A stretch of DNA of 64,000 bases, taken from CALXXL01 sp034926605 (GTDB lineage: Bacteria; Verrucomicrobiota; Lentisphaeria; Victivallales; Victivallaceae). The notes below the pieces were generated by a model. That model had not been told where the DNA came from and ran no database searches. It was given only the letters and a program-made list of their open reading frames with translations. How positions within the stretch are numbered: the stretch's first letter is position 1; each line of letters starts with the position of its first letter. The DNA lies in contig JAYFQV010000001.1 in NCBI GenBank assembly GCA_034926605.1, positions 186,001 to 250,000 on the forward strand, written 5' to 3'. A program made the position numbers and the translations under genes. Of the stretch, positions 53,816 through 62,078 are shown piece by piece.

Positions 53816-54196
53816 TTATTCCGAACGTTTTTCGATTTCGTCCAGATACTTCCTCAGTTCGCTTATGTCGTTTTTGGTAAGCTTGTCTCGCTTCACGAAG
53901 AAGCTGAGCAATTCGGCCGCGCTGCCGGCAAAAGCATTTCGCTTGAATATCTCGGCAGCGGTGTCGGTGTAGTCATCCTTTGAGGTGATCGGAGTGTAGA
54001 GGTAGGCACGACGCACTCCCTCCTGGCGCACGGCGCCTTTTTTCACCAACCGCCCCAAAAGCGTGACCACAGTGGTTACGCTCCAGACGTTGTTCTTCTG
54101 GACTTCGCGTACGATTTCCGGTGACGCCAGCGGCGATTTCCGCCAGAGCACCTTCATCACTTCAAGTTCAGCATCAGAAATTTGTTTCGTTTTCAT
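53816..54196 (-). CDS. BlaI/MecI/CopY-family transcriptional repressor
   Basis: The 126-residue protein has the BlaI winged-helix core (ISDAELEVMKVLWRKSPLASPEIVREV then VTTVVTLLGRLVKKGAV) and a C-terminal dimer region. Relatives repress beta-lactamase or copper-export genes, usually until a membrane protease (BlaR1/MecR1) cleaves them. No M56 protease or beta-lactamase lies next to it, so its signal and targets are unknown. GGAGGG precedes the ATG. A short ORF with an excellent ribosome site (54373-54444) lies upstream on the same strand and might be in its leader. Confidence 0.88.
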   Translation of the reverse strand: MKTKQISDAELEVMKVLWRKSPLASPEIVREVQKNNVWSVTTVVTLLGRLVKKGAVRQEGVRRAYLYTPITSKDDYTDTAAEIFKRNAFAGSAAELLSFFVKRDKLTKNDISELRKYLDEIEKRSE

Positions 54197-54372
54197 TTTT
54201 CCCTCCTAAATGAAAAGCGACCCATTAAAGTACACGCGGCAAAGCAAAATGCAAAAGTTTACGCAAGGTTTTTTCAATTAATTTTTTAGAAAAACCATCT
54301 CCTCTACTTGGAGCCGCGTTTGTCTCTGCCTTTCCTGGGTCAATTACATGCTTTTTGTAGATCACGGCCCGC

Positions 54373-54444
54373 TCATTGCGCCGTTGAGGCAACCATGAGC
54401 GCCAACACGCCTGCACAATCGTGCCTGTCGCGTCTAATCGACAT
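54373..54444 (-). CDS. Candidate 23-residue leader peptide upstream of the BlaI-like gene
   Basis: An ATG at 54444 has GGAGGAGG six bases upstream, the best ribosome site in this area, and encodes MSIRRDRHDCAG plus 11 residues before TGA. A longer frame in another register (54225-54416, GTG start) overlaps it. It may be a leader peptide or a remnant of a frameshifted gene. The gap 54197-54580 otherwise holds only this and the MarR-gene promoter. Confidence 0.35.
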   Translation of the reverse strand: MSIRRDRHDCAGVLALMVASTAQ

Positions 54445-54524
54445 CTGTTTCCTCCTCCACTTTGTAAAATACATCAAATAAAAGTGAAAGTCAATACTAT
54501 TTTTCGATATTTACTACAAAAAAC

Positions 54525-54563
54525 TTGCAAATCAGTTAGGACATGATATATTTAGTGGCTAAA
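54525..54563 (+). promoter_or_regulatory. Promoter and palindromic operator of the marR-RND unit
   Basis: TTGCAA is followed after 16 nt by TATATT (54547-54552). Overlapping the start region is a perfect inverted repeat TTTAG-TGG-CTAAA (54551-54563). A MarR dimer binding here would block its own transcription; that is inference. Confidence 0.55.
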
Positions 54564-54580
54564 CAAAAACGAAGAGGGTA

Positions 54581-55051
54581 ATGGAAAAAGAAAGTTCACA
54601 TTCACGGATTTGGAAACTTCTGTTTCAAACCGCCGAAGCACTGCGCAACGCCCATGCCAGGACTGTGGCTCAAACGCCCATGCCCGAGGTGACGATTTCG
54701 CAGATGCGGGTGATGAGTTGTATTTTTTTCAGCTCCACCGGGTCGGCAAAAATCAAGGATATAGCCGCAGAGCTTGGAATAACATCGGGCGGGGTCTCGC
54801 AAATTGTGGACAACCTGGTGAAATACGGTCTGGTTGAGCGCCGGATCGACGATAATGATCGCAGAGCCGTAAGCATCAGCCTGTCACCCAACGGTCAGCG
54901 TTGCCGGGTTGAGGTGGGCAAGACATTCACCGAGATAGCCGGTAGAATGCTGGATGATGTCAGCGAGGAGAAACTCTGTACGGTTATCGAAGTACTGGAA
55001 AAGATGCTGAGCGTAGTGCAAAAGGAAAGACAACTTCAGGAGAGAGAGTAA
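54581..55051 (+). CDS. MarR-family transcriptional regulator
   Basis: The 156-residue protein has the winged-helix layout of MarR: an N-terminal dimer helix, the recognition region IKDIAAELGITSGGVSQIVDNLVKYGLVERR and the wing DNDRRAVSISLSPNGQ. It is the first gene of a unit with the RND fusion protein and pump that follow, 4 bases away. MarR proteins next to RND pumps usually repress them until a toxic ligand binds. A palindrome at 54551-54563 is a likely operator. The inducing compound cannot be read from the sequence. Confidence 0.88.
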   Translation: MEKESSHSRIWKLLFQTAEALRNAHARTVAQTPMPEVTISQMRVMSCIFFSSTGSAKIKDIAAELGITSGGVSQIVDNLVKYGLVERRIDDNDRRAVSISLSPNGQRCRVEVGKTFTEIAGRMLDDVSEEKLCTVIEVLEKMLSVVQKERQLQERE

Positions 55052-55055
55052 TATT

Positions 55056-56162
55056 ATGGATTCGAGGATGAAAATTGTGTTGGCGCTGTTTGGGTGCCTG
55101 CTGGCAACTGGCCCGATTGCGAGGGCGCAGGGTCCCGGCGGACCGCAGAAAGCGGCGGTGGTGGAGGTCGGCAAGGTGGTCGAGGCCGAGGACATGGACA
55201 GCCGGCGTTATACCGGCCAGGTGGTTTCGCAGGCAAGCGTGCAGATCGTTACGCGGGTATCCGGCGAGATTCTCGAGGTGGGATTCACCGACGGCGCACC
55301 GGTCAAGAAAGGCCAGATGCTGTACAAGCTGGACCCGATCCAGTACGAAGCCGCGGTCAAGGGCTGCGAAGCGAAGATCGGCGAGAGCAAGGCAAAACTT
55401 GAGTATGCACAAAACAGTTTTGACCGCAACAACGCGCTGTACAAGCAAAATGCCGGCAGCAAGGACAGCATGGAAAACTCCCGCAGCGTACTGATGATCG
55501 CCAAGGCGTCTCTTCTGAGCGCCGAGGCGGAACTGATCACCGCTAACGACAATCTCAAGAACGCCACCATCGTGGCTCCGATCAACGGCATCGCCGGTGT
55601 CACCAACTACACGGTCGGCAACTACATCACGCCGGCCTCCGGCGTGCTGGTAACCATCATCCAGGTACAGCCTATCCGCGTGCGCTTTTCCATAAGCACC
55701 GGCGACTATCTGTCGATGTTCGGCAGCCTGAAAGAGCTGAAGGAAAACAGCACGGTCAAGCTGCGCCTGGCGGACGGCAGCTGGTATGACGAACCCGGCG
55801 AGATCGAACTCATAAACAACGAGGCGAACAGCCGTACCGACACCGTCCAGATTTTCGCCAGCTTCCCGAACAAAAACTATAAACTGATCGCCGGCGGTAC
55901 GGTCGGAGTAACACTGTCCCGACGGGTGGGACGAACGCTGGCAGCGGTCGTACCATCGGCGGTGATGGTCGACAACAACGGCAGCTACGTTTATGTGGTG
56001 GACAAGGACAGCAAGGCGGAGCGGCGCCCGGTGATAATCGGTAACGCCACCGACGAACTTCAGCTCATCAAGGGTGGGCTGAAGCTTGGCGAAACCGTGG
56101 TGACAAAAGGCACCCACAAAGTAATGCCCGGAGCCCCGGTCGCGCCGGTGCAGGGCAATTAG
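55056..56162 (+). CDS. RND efflux periplasmic adaptor (membrane fusion protein)
   Basis: The 368-residue protein has a signal peptide (ending near ARA, residue 24) without an obvious lipobox at the cleavage site. The family order is visible: a lipoyl-like half (VVSQASVQIVTRVSGEILEVGF, GAPVKKGQMLYKLDP), a coiled hairpin (residues about 95-165), the second lipoyl half (NATIVAPINGIAGV), and beta-barrel and proximal domains. It links the inner-membrane pump to an outer-membrane channel. It lies between marR and the pump gene. No TolC-like channel gene is present, so one must be supplied from elsewhere. Confidence 0.92.
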   Translation: MDSRMKIVLALFGCLLATGPIARAQGPGGPQKAAVVEVGKVVEAEDMDSRRYTGQVVSQASVQIVTRVSGEILEVGFTDGAPVKKGQMLYKLDPIQYEAAVKGCEAKIGESKAKLEYAQNSFDRNNALYKQNAGSKDSMENSRSVLMIAKASLLSAEAELITANDNLKNATIVAPINGIAGVTNYTVGNYITPASGVLVTIIQVQPIRVRFSISTGDYLSMFGSLKELKENSTVKLRLADGSWYDEPGEIELINNEANSRTDTVQIFASFPNKNYKLIAGGTVGVTLSRRVGRTLAAVVPSAVMVDNNGSYVYVVDKDSKAERRPVIIGNATDELQLIKGGLKLGETVVTKGTHKVMPGAPVAPVQGN

Positions 56163-56183
56163 ACAGACAGGATTCCAGAATAA

Positions 56184-59100
56184 ATGTTTTCCAAGATATT
56201 CATAGAGCGCCCTCGTTTTGCCATCGTCATAAGCGTGGTTCTGGTATTGGCCGGGGTGATATCACTTTACAAACTTCCGGTGGCGGAATACCCGGAAATC
56301 GCACCTCCCACCCTCACCGTGGAAGCCAACTATCCCGGCGCCAGCGCCGACGTGGTGGTGGAAACGGTCGGTTCGCCGATTGAGGATGAGATCAACGGAG
56401 TGGAGGATTTGCTATACTATTCCAGCAGCTCCGATAACTACGGCAACTATTCGTGTTCCGTGACGTTCAAATCCGGAACCGACACCGACATCGCGATGGT
56501 GAACCTCCAGAACGCGGTGAAGCGGGCCGAGCCGAAGCTGCCCAGCGACGTGACCAAGAACGGCATCGCCGTAACCAAGCGCGGATCCGATATTCTCGCA
56601 ATCTTTGCGTTTATGACCGACGGCAAGTCGATGGACCTGATGGAGCTTAACAACTATGTGGACACCAACGTCAAAGACGCGGTGGCCCGTATAGACGGCG
56701 TGGCCAACGCCAACGTCATGTCGCTTCAGGAATACTCCATGCGCATCTGGCTCGACCCGATCCGCATGGCAGGACTGGCCATATCCACCTCCGACATAAC
56801 CAAGGCGGTGGAATCGCAAAACATCCAGGCCGCCGCCGGCAGCATAGGTTCCGAAAACAGCAACAAGTTCGTCAACTACAAACTCAACGTCCGCGGACGG
56901 CTCAAGACCGCCGAGGAATTCGGCGACATCATCCTGCGTCACGATACCGACGGCAGCATCGTCCGCATGCGCGACGTGGCCAGAGTGGAAGTCGGCGCAA
57001 GCAGCTACACCGGCCATTTCGTCTACAACGGCAAGGAAGCCGTCGGCATGATGGTCTACCGCACCCCGGAGGCCAACGCCATCGGCACCGTCAACCGGGT
57101 CAAAGCGGAATTGGAAGTATGGGAGAAGCGGTTCCCGGCCGGCGTCAGCTACGAGGTGGCCTACGACCCCACCGAGTTCATCAACGTGACCCTGAGCGAG
57201 ATCGTGACAACGCTGATCTCGGCACTGTGCCTGGTGGTGTTGATCACCTGGGTGTTCCTGCAGGACTGGCGGGCAACCCTGATTCCGTCGATTGCCATTC
57301 CGGTGGCGCTGATCGGCACGTTCCCGTTCATGCTGGCTCTCGGATACAGCGTGAACGTGCTGACCATGTTCGGGCTGATTCTGGTGATCGGCTCGTTGTG
57401 CGACGACGCGATCGTGGTGGTCGAAAACTGCCAGTCGCTGATGGAACGCGAAGGGCTGTCGCCGCGGAAAGCGGCGTTCAAATGCATGTCCCAGATCACC
57501 GGCGCAATCATTGCGACCACGCTGGTGACGGTGGCCTGCTACGCGCCACTGGCATTCTACGGCGGCATGGTGGGCGAAATCTATATTCAGTTCGCGGTGA
57601 CCATGTGCATCTCGCTGTGCCTGTCCACCGTGGTGGCGATGACGCTCTCCCCGGCACTGTGCGCGATCCTGCTTCGCAAGCCGGACGGACACACCCCGGT
57701 CTTATTCAAGCCGTTCAATTTCGTGCTTGACGGCTCACGCAAGATATACTCGTTCAGCGTCGGCATGCTGGTGCGGCGCGCGTTGCTGACGCTGGTGCTG
57801 TTCGGCGGCGCGCTCGTCGTGGCGTATTTCGGATTCTCCAAGCTGGACAGTTCGTTCCTGCCGGATGAGGACAAAGGCGTGATATTCTGCAACATCGAAC
57901 TGCCTCCGGGCGCATCGGTCGCCCGTACCAACGAAGTGCTTGAGGAGTTCGCTGAATGCGTCCGCACCGTTCCCGGCATCGAAACCGTGATGCAGGCCTC
58001 CGGCTTCAGCATCATGTCCGGCGACGGCGAAAACGTCGGCTTGTGCATCATCCGGCTGGACGACTGGGACAAACGCACAACTCCGGACACCCAGATCGAG
58101 GCCATCATGGGCATGATCCAAGCCCGGGTCAGCTCCATTCCGGATGCCAACATCATGTGCTTCCAACCCCCGGCCATCATGGGGCTGGGCGCGTCCGGCG
58201 GCGCCTCCTTCGACCTCTGCGCCATCGGCGACGTGGACGCCGGCGAGCTCTCGGTCAACGCCAAGAAATTGACGCGATCCCTGTTCTCGCATCATGACAT
58301 GGTAATGTACGCGATGACCGCCTACAATGCCGACACGCCGCAGCTGTTCCTGGACATCGACCGCGAAAAGGCCGAAACCCTCGGCGTGGAGGCCGGCACC
58401 ATATTCTCCACTCTCCAGAGCAAATTGGCCAGTTTGTACATCAACGACTTCACGCTTCTCGGCCGTAACTACAAGGTCAAGATGCAGTCCACCGCCGACT
58501 ACCGTTCCACCCTTGACGACATCCGCGAGATACAAGTCAAAAGCGATTCCGGCGAAATGGTGCCGCTTAGTTCGCTGGCCAAACTGCGCTACATGGTCGG
58601 ACCCCGCGTGATAACCCGGTTCAACAAGATGCCCTGCGCCGAATTCACCGTGCAGGCGCTGCCCGGCGTAAGCTCGCAGAAGATATTCGAGTTGGTGGAA
58701 AGTCAGCCGCTGCCCGCCAACTACCATATCGAATGGACCGGCCTGAGCTATCAGGAAAAAGAGAACCGCGGCCAGATATGGTTCCTGATGACGCTGGCGC
58801 TGTTGTTCGCCTATTTGTTCCTGGTTGCTCAATACGAGTCGTGGACGATTCCGGTTCCGGTCATGCTCTCGGTCGGCTTCGCGCTGCTTGGCGCGGTGGT
58901 AGGACTTCACCTCAAGGACATGACGCTCAGCATCTATGCGCAGCTCGGCATGGTGATGCTGATCGGACTTTCAGCCAAGAACGCGATCCTCATGGTGGAA
59001 TTCTCCAAACAGGAACGCGAACACGGCAAAACGGTGGCTGAAGCGGCAATGAGCGGCGCAAATCTGCGCTACCGCGCGGTGCTGATGACCGCGTGGAGCT

Positions 59101-59300
59101 TCCTGGTCGGCGTGTTCCCGCTGGTGATCGCCGACGGCGCCGGTTCCGGCAGCCGCAAAGCGATCGGCATAACCACCTTCTCCGGCATGCTGCTGGCCAC
59201 TCTGGTGGGCATCATATTCACGCCGGCGCTTTATGCAACGTTCCAGCGGATACGCGAATGGGTTAAGCGCAAACTCCACTGGCATGAGCGTGAAGAATAA
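56184..59300 (+). CDS. RND multidrug efflux pump, HAE1 (AcrB/MexB) type
   Basis: The 1038-residue inner-membrane protein starts MFSKIFIERPRFAIVISVVL and has the two-fold RND layout of 12 helices and two large periplasmic loops. The proton-relay residues are present: the paired Asp in IGSLCDDAIVVVEN, and the Lys in GLSAKNAILMVEFSK. Motif A (GSPIEDEINGV) and the length match hydrophobe/amphiphile pumps rather than metal pumps. It exports drugs, bile salts or similar compounds using the proton gradient. It follows the adaptor by 21 bases and is probably repressed by the MarR protein. A long hairpin terminator follows. Confidence 0.95.
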   Translation: MFSKIFIERPRFAIVISVVLVLAGVISLYKLPVAEYPEIAPPTLTVEANYPGASADVVVETVGSPIEDEINGVEDLLYYSSSSDNYGNYSCSVTFKSGTDTDIAMVNLQNAVKRAEPKLPSDVTKNGIAVTKRGSDILAIFAFMTDGKSMDLMELNNYVDTNVKDAVARIDGVANANVMSLQEYSMRIWLDPIRMAGLAISTSDITKAVESQNIQAAAGSIGSENSNKFVNYKLNVRGRLKTAEEFGDIILRHDTDGSIVRMRDVARVEVGASSYTGHFVYNGKEAVGMMVYRTPEANAIGTVNRVKAELEVWEKRFPAGVSYEVAYDPTEFINVTLSEIVTTLISALCLVVLITWVFLQDWRATLIPSIAIPVALIGTFPFMLALGYSVNVLTMFGLILVIGSLCDDAIVVVENCQSLMEREGLSPRKAAFKCMSQITGAIIATTLVTVACYAPLAFYGGMVGEIYIQFAVTMCISLCLSTVVAMTLSPALCAILLRKPDGHTPVLFKPFNFVLDGSRKIYSFSVGMLVRRALLTLVLFGGALVVAYFGFSKLDSSFLPDEDKGVIFCNIELPPGASVARTNEVLEEFAECVRTVPGIETVMQASGFSIMSGDGENVGLCIIRLDDWDKRTTPDTQIEAIMGMIQARVSSIPDANIMCFQPPAIMGLGASGGASFDLCAIGDVDAGELSVNAKKLTRSLFSHHDMVMYAMTAYNADTPQLFLDIDREKAETLGVEAGTIFSTLQSKLASLYINDFTLLGRNYKVKMQSTADYRSTLDDIREIQVKSDSGEMVPLSSLAKLRYMVGPRVITRFNKMPCAEFTVQALPGVSSQKIFELVESQPLPANYHIEWTGLSYQEKENRGQIWFLMTLALLFAYLFLVAQYESWTIPVPVMLSVGFALLGAVVGLHLKDMTLSIYAQLGMVMLIGLSAKNAILMVEFSKQEREHGKTVAEAAMSGANLRYRAVLMTAWSFLVGVFPLVIADGAGSGSRKAIGITTFSGMLLATLVGIIFTPALYATFQRIREWVKRKLHWHEREE

Positions 59301-59353
59301 GGTTTGACCACGGGCGGGCCGGGTTCCGGCCCGCCAAAGCGGCAAAAAAAAAT

Positions 59354-59386
59354 CGGCGGCGACGTTTCAAACAAACGTCGCCGCCG
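59354..59386 (+). terminator. Bidirectional terminator between the RND pump and formyltransferase-like genes
   Basis: A perfect 14-bp stem (CGGCGGCGACGTTT / AAACGTCGCCGCCG, 5-base loop) has a long A-run before and TTTT after. A second GC-rich hairpin (GGCGGGCCGG / CCGGCCCGCC) lies just upstream at 59313-59335. Confidence 0.9.
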
Positions 59387-59415
59387 TTTTCTTCGGCCGA
59401 ACAAATTTCGGAACC

Positions 59416-60312
59416 TTATGCGAACAGCGGCAAAACTCCACCGTCGGCCGAGAACTCGACCGTACACACCTCACGCCAATCTCCACCGGCATGAAACAGC
59501 AGATTGCCGGCATCGTCCGAGGCGTACATGCCGGAAGCAAAGCAGGAGGCTACCCGCGGCAGCACCACATGATCCCCCGCATATTTCAGCTGATCCTGAT
59601 TGAAGGCGGCAATCTCCTCAAGCAGATCGCGGTAGCCGCCGACCGGCCGCTTGCCGGGCCGACTGGCCGCAACGCCGCGCAACTCTTCCAGCGAGGCTCC
59701 GCGCAGGTCCAGCGGCATCGGTGCCGATATGCCGAGAATCGGGCCGTCGTCCATATTGGACGCCCCGGGCAGCAGGGGCTGCGCCACCATGACACTGCTG
59801 CGGATGGCCGGAAGCCCCGCCAGAATTGCCAGCTCCACCGGAATGGTGTGCAGCCCGACCAGCAGACGGCGTCCGGAATCGTCGGTCACGGTAAGATCGC
59901 CGGGATGGACGTTCAAACAGGGATAGGCGCCGGTTACACCGCAAAGCGGAACGAATCCGGCGAAAATTGCAAAATCCAGTTCCAGCGGGCGAAGCTTTTC
60001 CAGCAGCATCCGCGTCCATTGCTCGCGCAATTCCCAGCAATGCGGCGTGGCCAGCGAAATGCGCGGCTCGCCATTGGCATGATAAAACTCACGGATCGAC
60101 AAGGCGACCAGCGGCACGCCGTAAAGTCCGGCCAACTCGGCGGCCCGACTTTTCTCCGGATTGTCGGTCACTATGGCGGCGATCTCGTATTCCGGCGCGC
60201 CGCCGCAGGCGGCAAGTTTCAGAATAACCTCGGCGTTGCTGCCGGAACCGGACATGAATATCGCGGTACGCGGGCGTTCATCGCCACGCGGGGTAAAAAA
60301 CGGCTTGTTCAA
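59416..60312 (-). CDS. PurN-like formyltransferase-domain protein
   Basis: The 298-residue protein has a formyltransferase N-terminal fold: IFMSGSGSNAEVILKLAA at the start, AIVTDNPEKSRAAELA, and the folate-site motif NVHPGDLTVTD, in which His and Asp are catalytic in PurN. It is longer than PurN, and the C-terminal ~100 residues are not typical, so the formyl acceptor may differ from the purine intermediate. No other purine gene is near. The start is taken as TTG at 60312, preceded by GAGGG and a TTGCAA/TATATT promoter; no ATG upstream fits a normal N-terminus. Confidence 0.72.
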   Translation of the reverse strand: MNKPFFTPRGDERPRTAIFMSGSGSNAEVILKLAACGGAPEYEIAAIVTDNPEKSRAAELAGLYGVPLVALSIREFYHANGEPRISLATPHCWELREQWTRMLLEKLRPLELDFAIFAGFVPLCGVTGAYPCLNVHPGDLTVTDDSGRRLLVGLHTIPVELAILAGLPAIRSSVMVAQPLLPGASNMDDGPILGISAPMPLDLRGASLEELRGVAASRPGKRPVGGYRDLLEEIAAFNQDQLKYAGDHVVLPRVASCFASGMYASDDAGNLLFHAGGDWREVCTVEFSADGGVLPLFA

Positions 60313-60346
60313 AATGCTTCCCTCGCAGTTATGAAATATGATTGTT

Positions 60347-60374
60347 AATATACATCCGGCCCATTCAATTGCAA
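60347..60374 (-). promoter_or_regulatory. Promoter of the formyltransferase-like gene
   Basis: On the minus strand TTGCAA is followed after 16 nt by TATATT, 35 bases before the TTG start, with GAGGG between. Confidence 0.62.
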
Positions 60375-60419
60375 ACCGGACAAAACCGGCTTTTTTTACG
60401 AAAAAATCGGAGATGCGGC

Positions 60420-60448
60420 TTGAAGCCACGCTGAACCGGCACTATTGT
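60420..60448 (+). promoter_or_regulatory. Possible promoter of the secreted unknown and ABC permease genes
   Basis: TTGAAG is followed after 17 nt by TATTGT, 44 bases before the ATG at 60493. Confidence 0.42.
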
Positions 60449-60492
60449 AAGTAAGTCTGTTTGAAGAAACTTGAATCCGAAAGAGGTTGCAT

Positions 60493-61050
60493 ATGAAAAA
60501 AATCGCCGTGACTTTACTTCTCTGCGTGTTCGCATCCGCCGCGTTCGCCGGATTTTGGGACTGGGCCACACCGTACCAAGGCCCGGAAAAAGATGTTATC
60601 ACCCTAATAATCACCGCCAACTATCAGATGCCGCGCGCGCTGGCCGAAGTCATCCAATATGAAAACCGTCAGCCGATTCTGCTGCTTCCCTACCGCGGAG
60701 CCCGTGGAATATTCTTCATGCCCGGCGGCAGAAAACAGGCGCTCGAAATACAGGCAGACCAGTTCGCCCAGTTCATCTGCTTCCTGAACCCGAAACACAT
60801 CATCATCCTCGGCGACAACCGCTACGTCTCCGACGACTATCGCAAGCTCCTTGAATTCAACGGATTCAGCCCGATCACATTTTCCGGAGACTGGTTCAAA
60901 GCCTCGCGCGACATCGCAAAACTGCTCCGCTTGCAGAACCTTGAGACCAACTACAAACGAGTGATCGACGCCACCACCGGCAATTACATCCCCGGCCGTG
61001 GGCGCAATCTCGAAGACAATGCCAACATCATAACCGTCGACAGACAGTAG
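60493..61050 (+). CDS. Secreted protein of unknown function
   Basis: I do not recognise this 185-residue protein. It has a clear signal peptide (MKKIAVTLLLCVFASAAFA), so it is exported. The mature part alternates strands and helices (VITLIITANYQMP, RQPILLLPY, KHIIILGDNRYVSDDYRKLLE) in a Rossmann-like rhythm. This is slightly reminiscent of wall-binding CWB2 repeats, although no second repeat is seen. The ATG at 60493 follows AGAGG; a TTG six bases earlier is less likely. The ABC permease gene starts 7 bases after its stop, so the two are probably cotranscribed. Confidence 0.65.
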   Translation: MKKIAVTLLLCVFASAAFAGFWDWATPYQGPEKDVITLIITANYQMPRALAEVIQYENRQPILLLPYRGARGIFFMPGGRKQALEIQADQFAQFICFLNPKHIIILGDNRYVSDDYRKLLEFNGFSPITFSGDWFKASRDIAKLLRLQNLETNYKRVIDATTGNYIPGRGRNLEDNANIITVDRQ

Positions 61051-61057
61051 CCGGCCG

Positions 61058-62014
61058 ATGTGGAACTTCTTCAAAATCTCGTCCAACACGTTCAAAGAGT
61101 CGGTTCGTGAGCCGGTATTCTGCCTCTTGCTGGTGTGCGCGCTGGTACTGATCGCCCACTTCCCGTCGGTGGCGCTGTTCGTGTTCTATGAGCAGCTCAA
61201 GACGGTGGTCGACTCCTCCATGGCAACCAGTCTGCTGTTCGGCCTGTTTGCGGCGGTGCTGGCCAGCAGCCATACCGTGGCGCAGGAGATGCGCAACGGT
61301 ACCGTGCTGCTGTTGCTGTCCAAGCCGGTACACCGCTGGAGCTTCGTGCTGGCAAAGATTGCCGGCATCGTAGCGGCGGTGGTGCTTTTCATGTTCATCC
61401 TGAACTGCGCCACCATAGTGGCGGTTTACATTGCGGTGGACCAGTTCAACACCGACGATCTGACCTACTATATGCTGCTTGGCACCATGGTGGCGTCGGC
61501 GGTGGTTGGAATGCTGCTGAACTTCTTCCGGGGAAACAGCTTTTCCGCCGGCATGATATTCACCATGTCGGTGCTGATGCCGCTGTTCATGGTGCTGTGC
61601 CTGCTGATAAAAGAGAAACCTCAGATCGACATGGCCGACCTGTTCAAATCGCTGATCCTGCTGTTCGGCGCGGTTTCGGCGATGGCCACCATCGCGGTGG
61701 CGTTTGCGATCAGGCTGGAAATGGTGGCAAATCTTTGCCTTTGCACCGTGGTATTCTTTCTCGGCATGGTGTCGAGTTTTCTGTTTCAGCGCGACACCGG
61801 TTCGGCGGTGCTGAACGTCGTGCTTGGCGCCCTCTACGCCGTCTTTCCCAACTGGCAGTTTTTCTGGCTGGCCGATGCGATCGCCGCCGGCCGCCATATT
61901 CCATGGATATACGTGGTAAAATCATTCGTCTATGTGTTCGCCTATATGGCGCTCTGTTCGATGTGGGCGGTGGCGCTGTTCCAGCGGCACGAAATCGCCA
62001 AAGACACCCGATAG
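61058..62014 (+). CDS. ABC-2 type permease (NosY-like)
   Basis: The 318-residue inner-membrane protein has six main hydrophobic segments (about 22-45, 58-75, 105-130, 138-155, 160-185 and 200-235, with a further pair near the end). Its first-loop motif AQEMRNGTVLLLLSKPVHRWSFVLAK is typical of ABC-2/NosY-type permeases. Such permeases export lipids, polysaccharides or peptides, or assist maturation of periplasmic enzymes, with a separate ATPase. No ATPase gene follows: a terminator and a symporter gene come next. The exported unknown encoded just before may be its partner. Confidence 0.78.
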   Translation: MWNFFKISSNTFKESVREPVFCLLLVCALVLIAHFPSVALFVFYEQLKTVVDSSMATSLLFGLFAAVLASSHTVAQEMRNGTVLLLLSKPVHRWSFVLAKIAGIVAAVVLFMFILNCATIVAVYIAVDQFNTDDLTYYMLLGTMVASAVVGMLLNFFRGNSFSAGMIFTMSVLMPLFMVLCLLIKEKPQIDMADLFKSLILLFGAVSAMATIAVAFAIRLEMVANLCLCTVVFFLGMVSSFLFQRDTGSAVLNVVLGALYAVFPNWQFFWLADAIAAGRHIPWIYVVKSFVYVFAYMALCSMWAVALFQRHEIAKDTR

Positions 62015-62022
62015 CGACAAGC

Positions 62023-62052
62023 ACCGTCCCGCTGGGGACGGTCTTTTTTTTT
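62023..62052 (+). terminator. Terminator after the ABC-2 permease
   Basis: A perfect 8-bp stem (ACCGTCCC / GGGACGGT, GCTG loop) is followed by C and a run of nine or ten T. It lies 9 bases after the stop. Confidence 0.9.
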
Positions 62053-62078
62053 AATTTCATCACAGGAGGTTCTGAAAA

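Noticed and set aside
54225..54416. A 63-codon GTG-start frame upstream of the BlaI-like gene as a real gene
   Set aside because: It has no ribosome site of its own and no recognisable product; noted only together with the better-supported short ORF.
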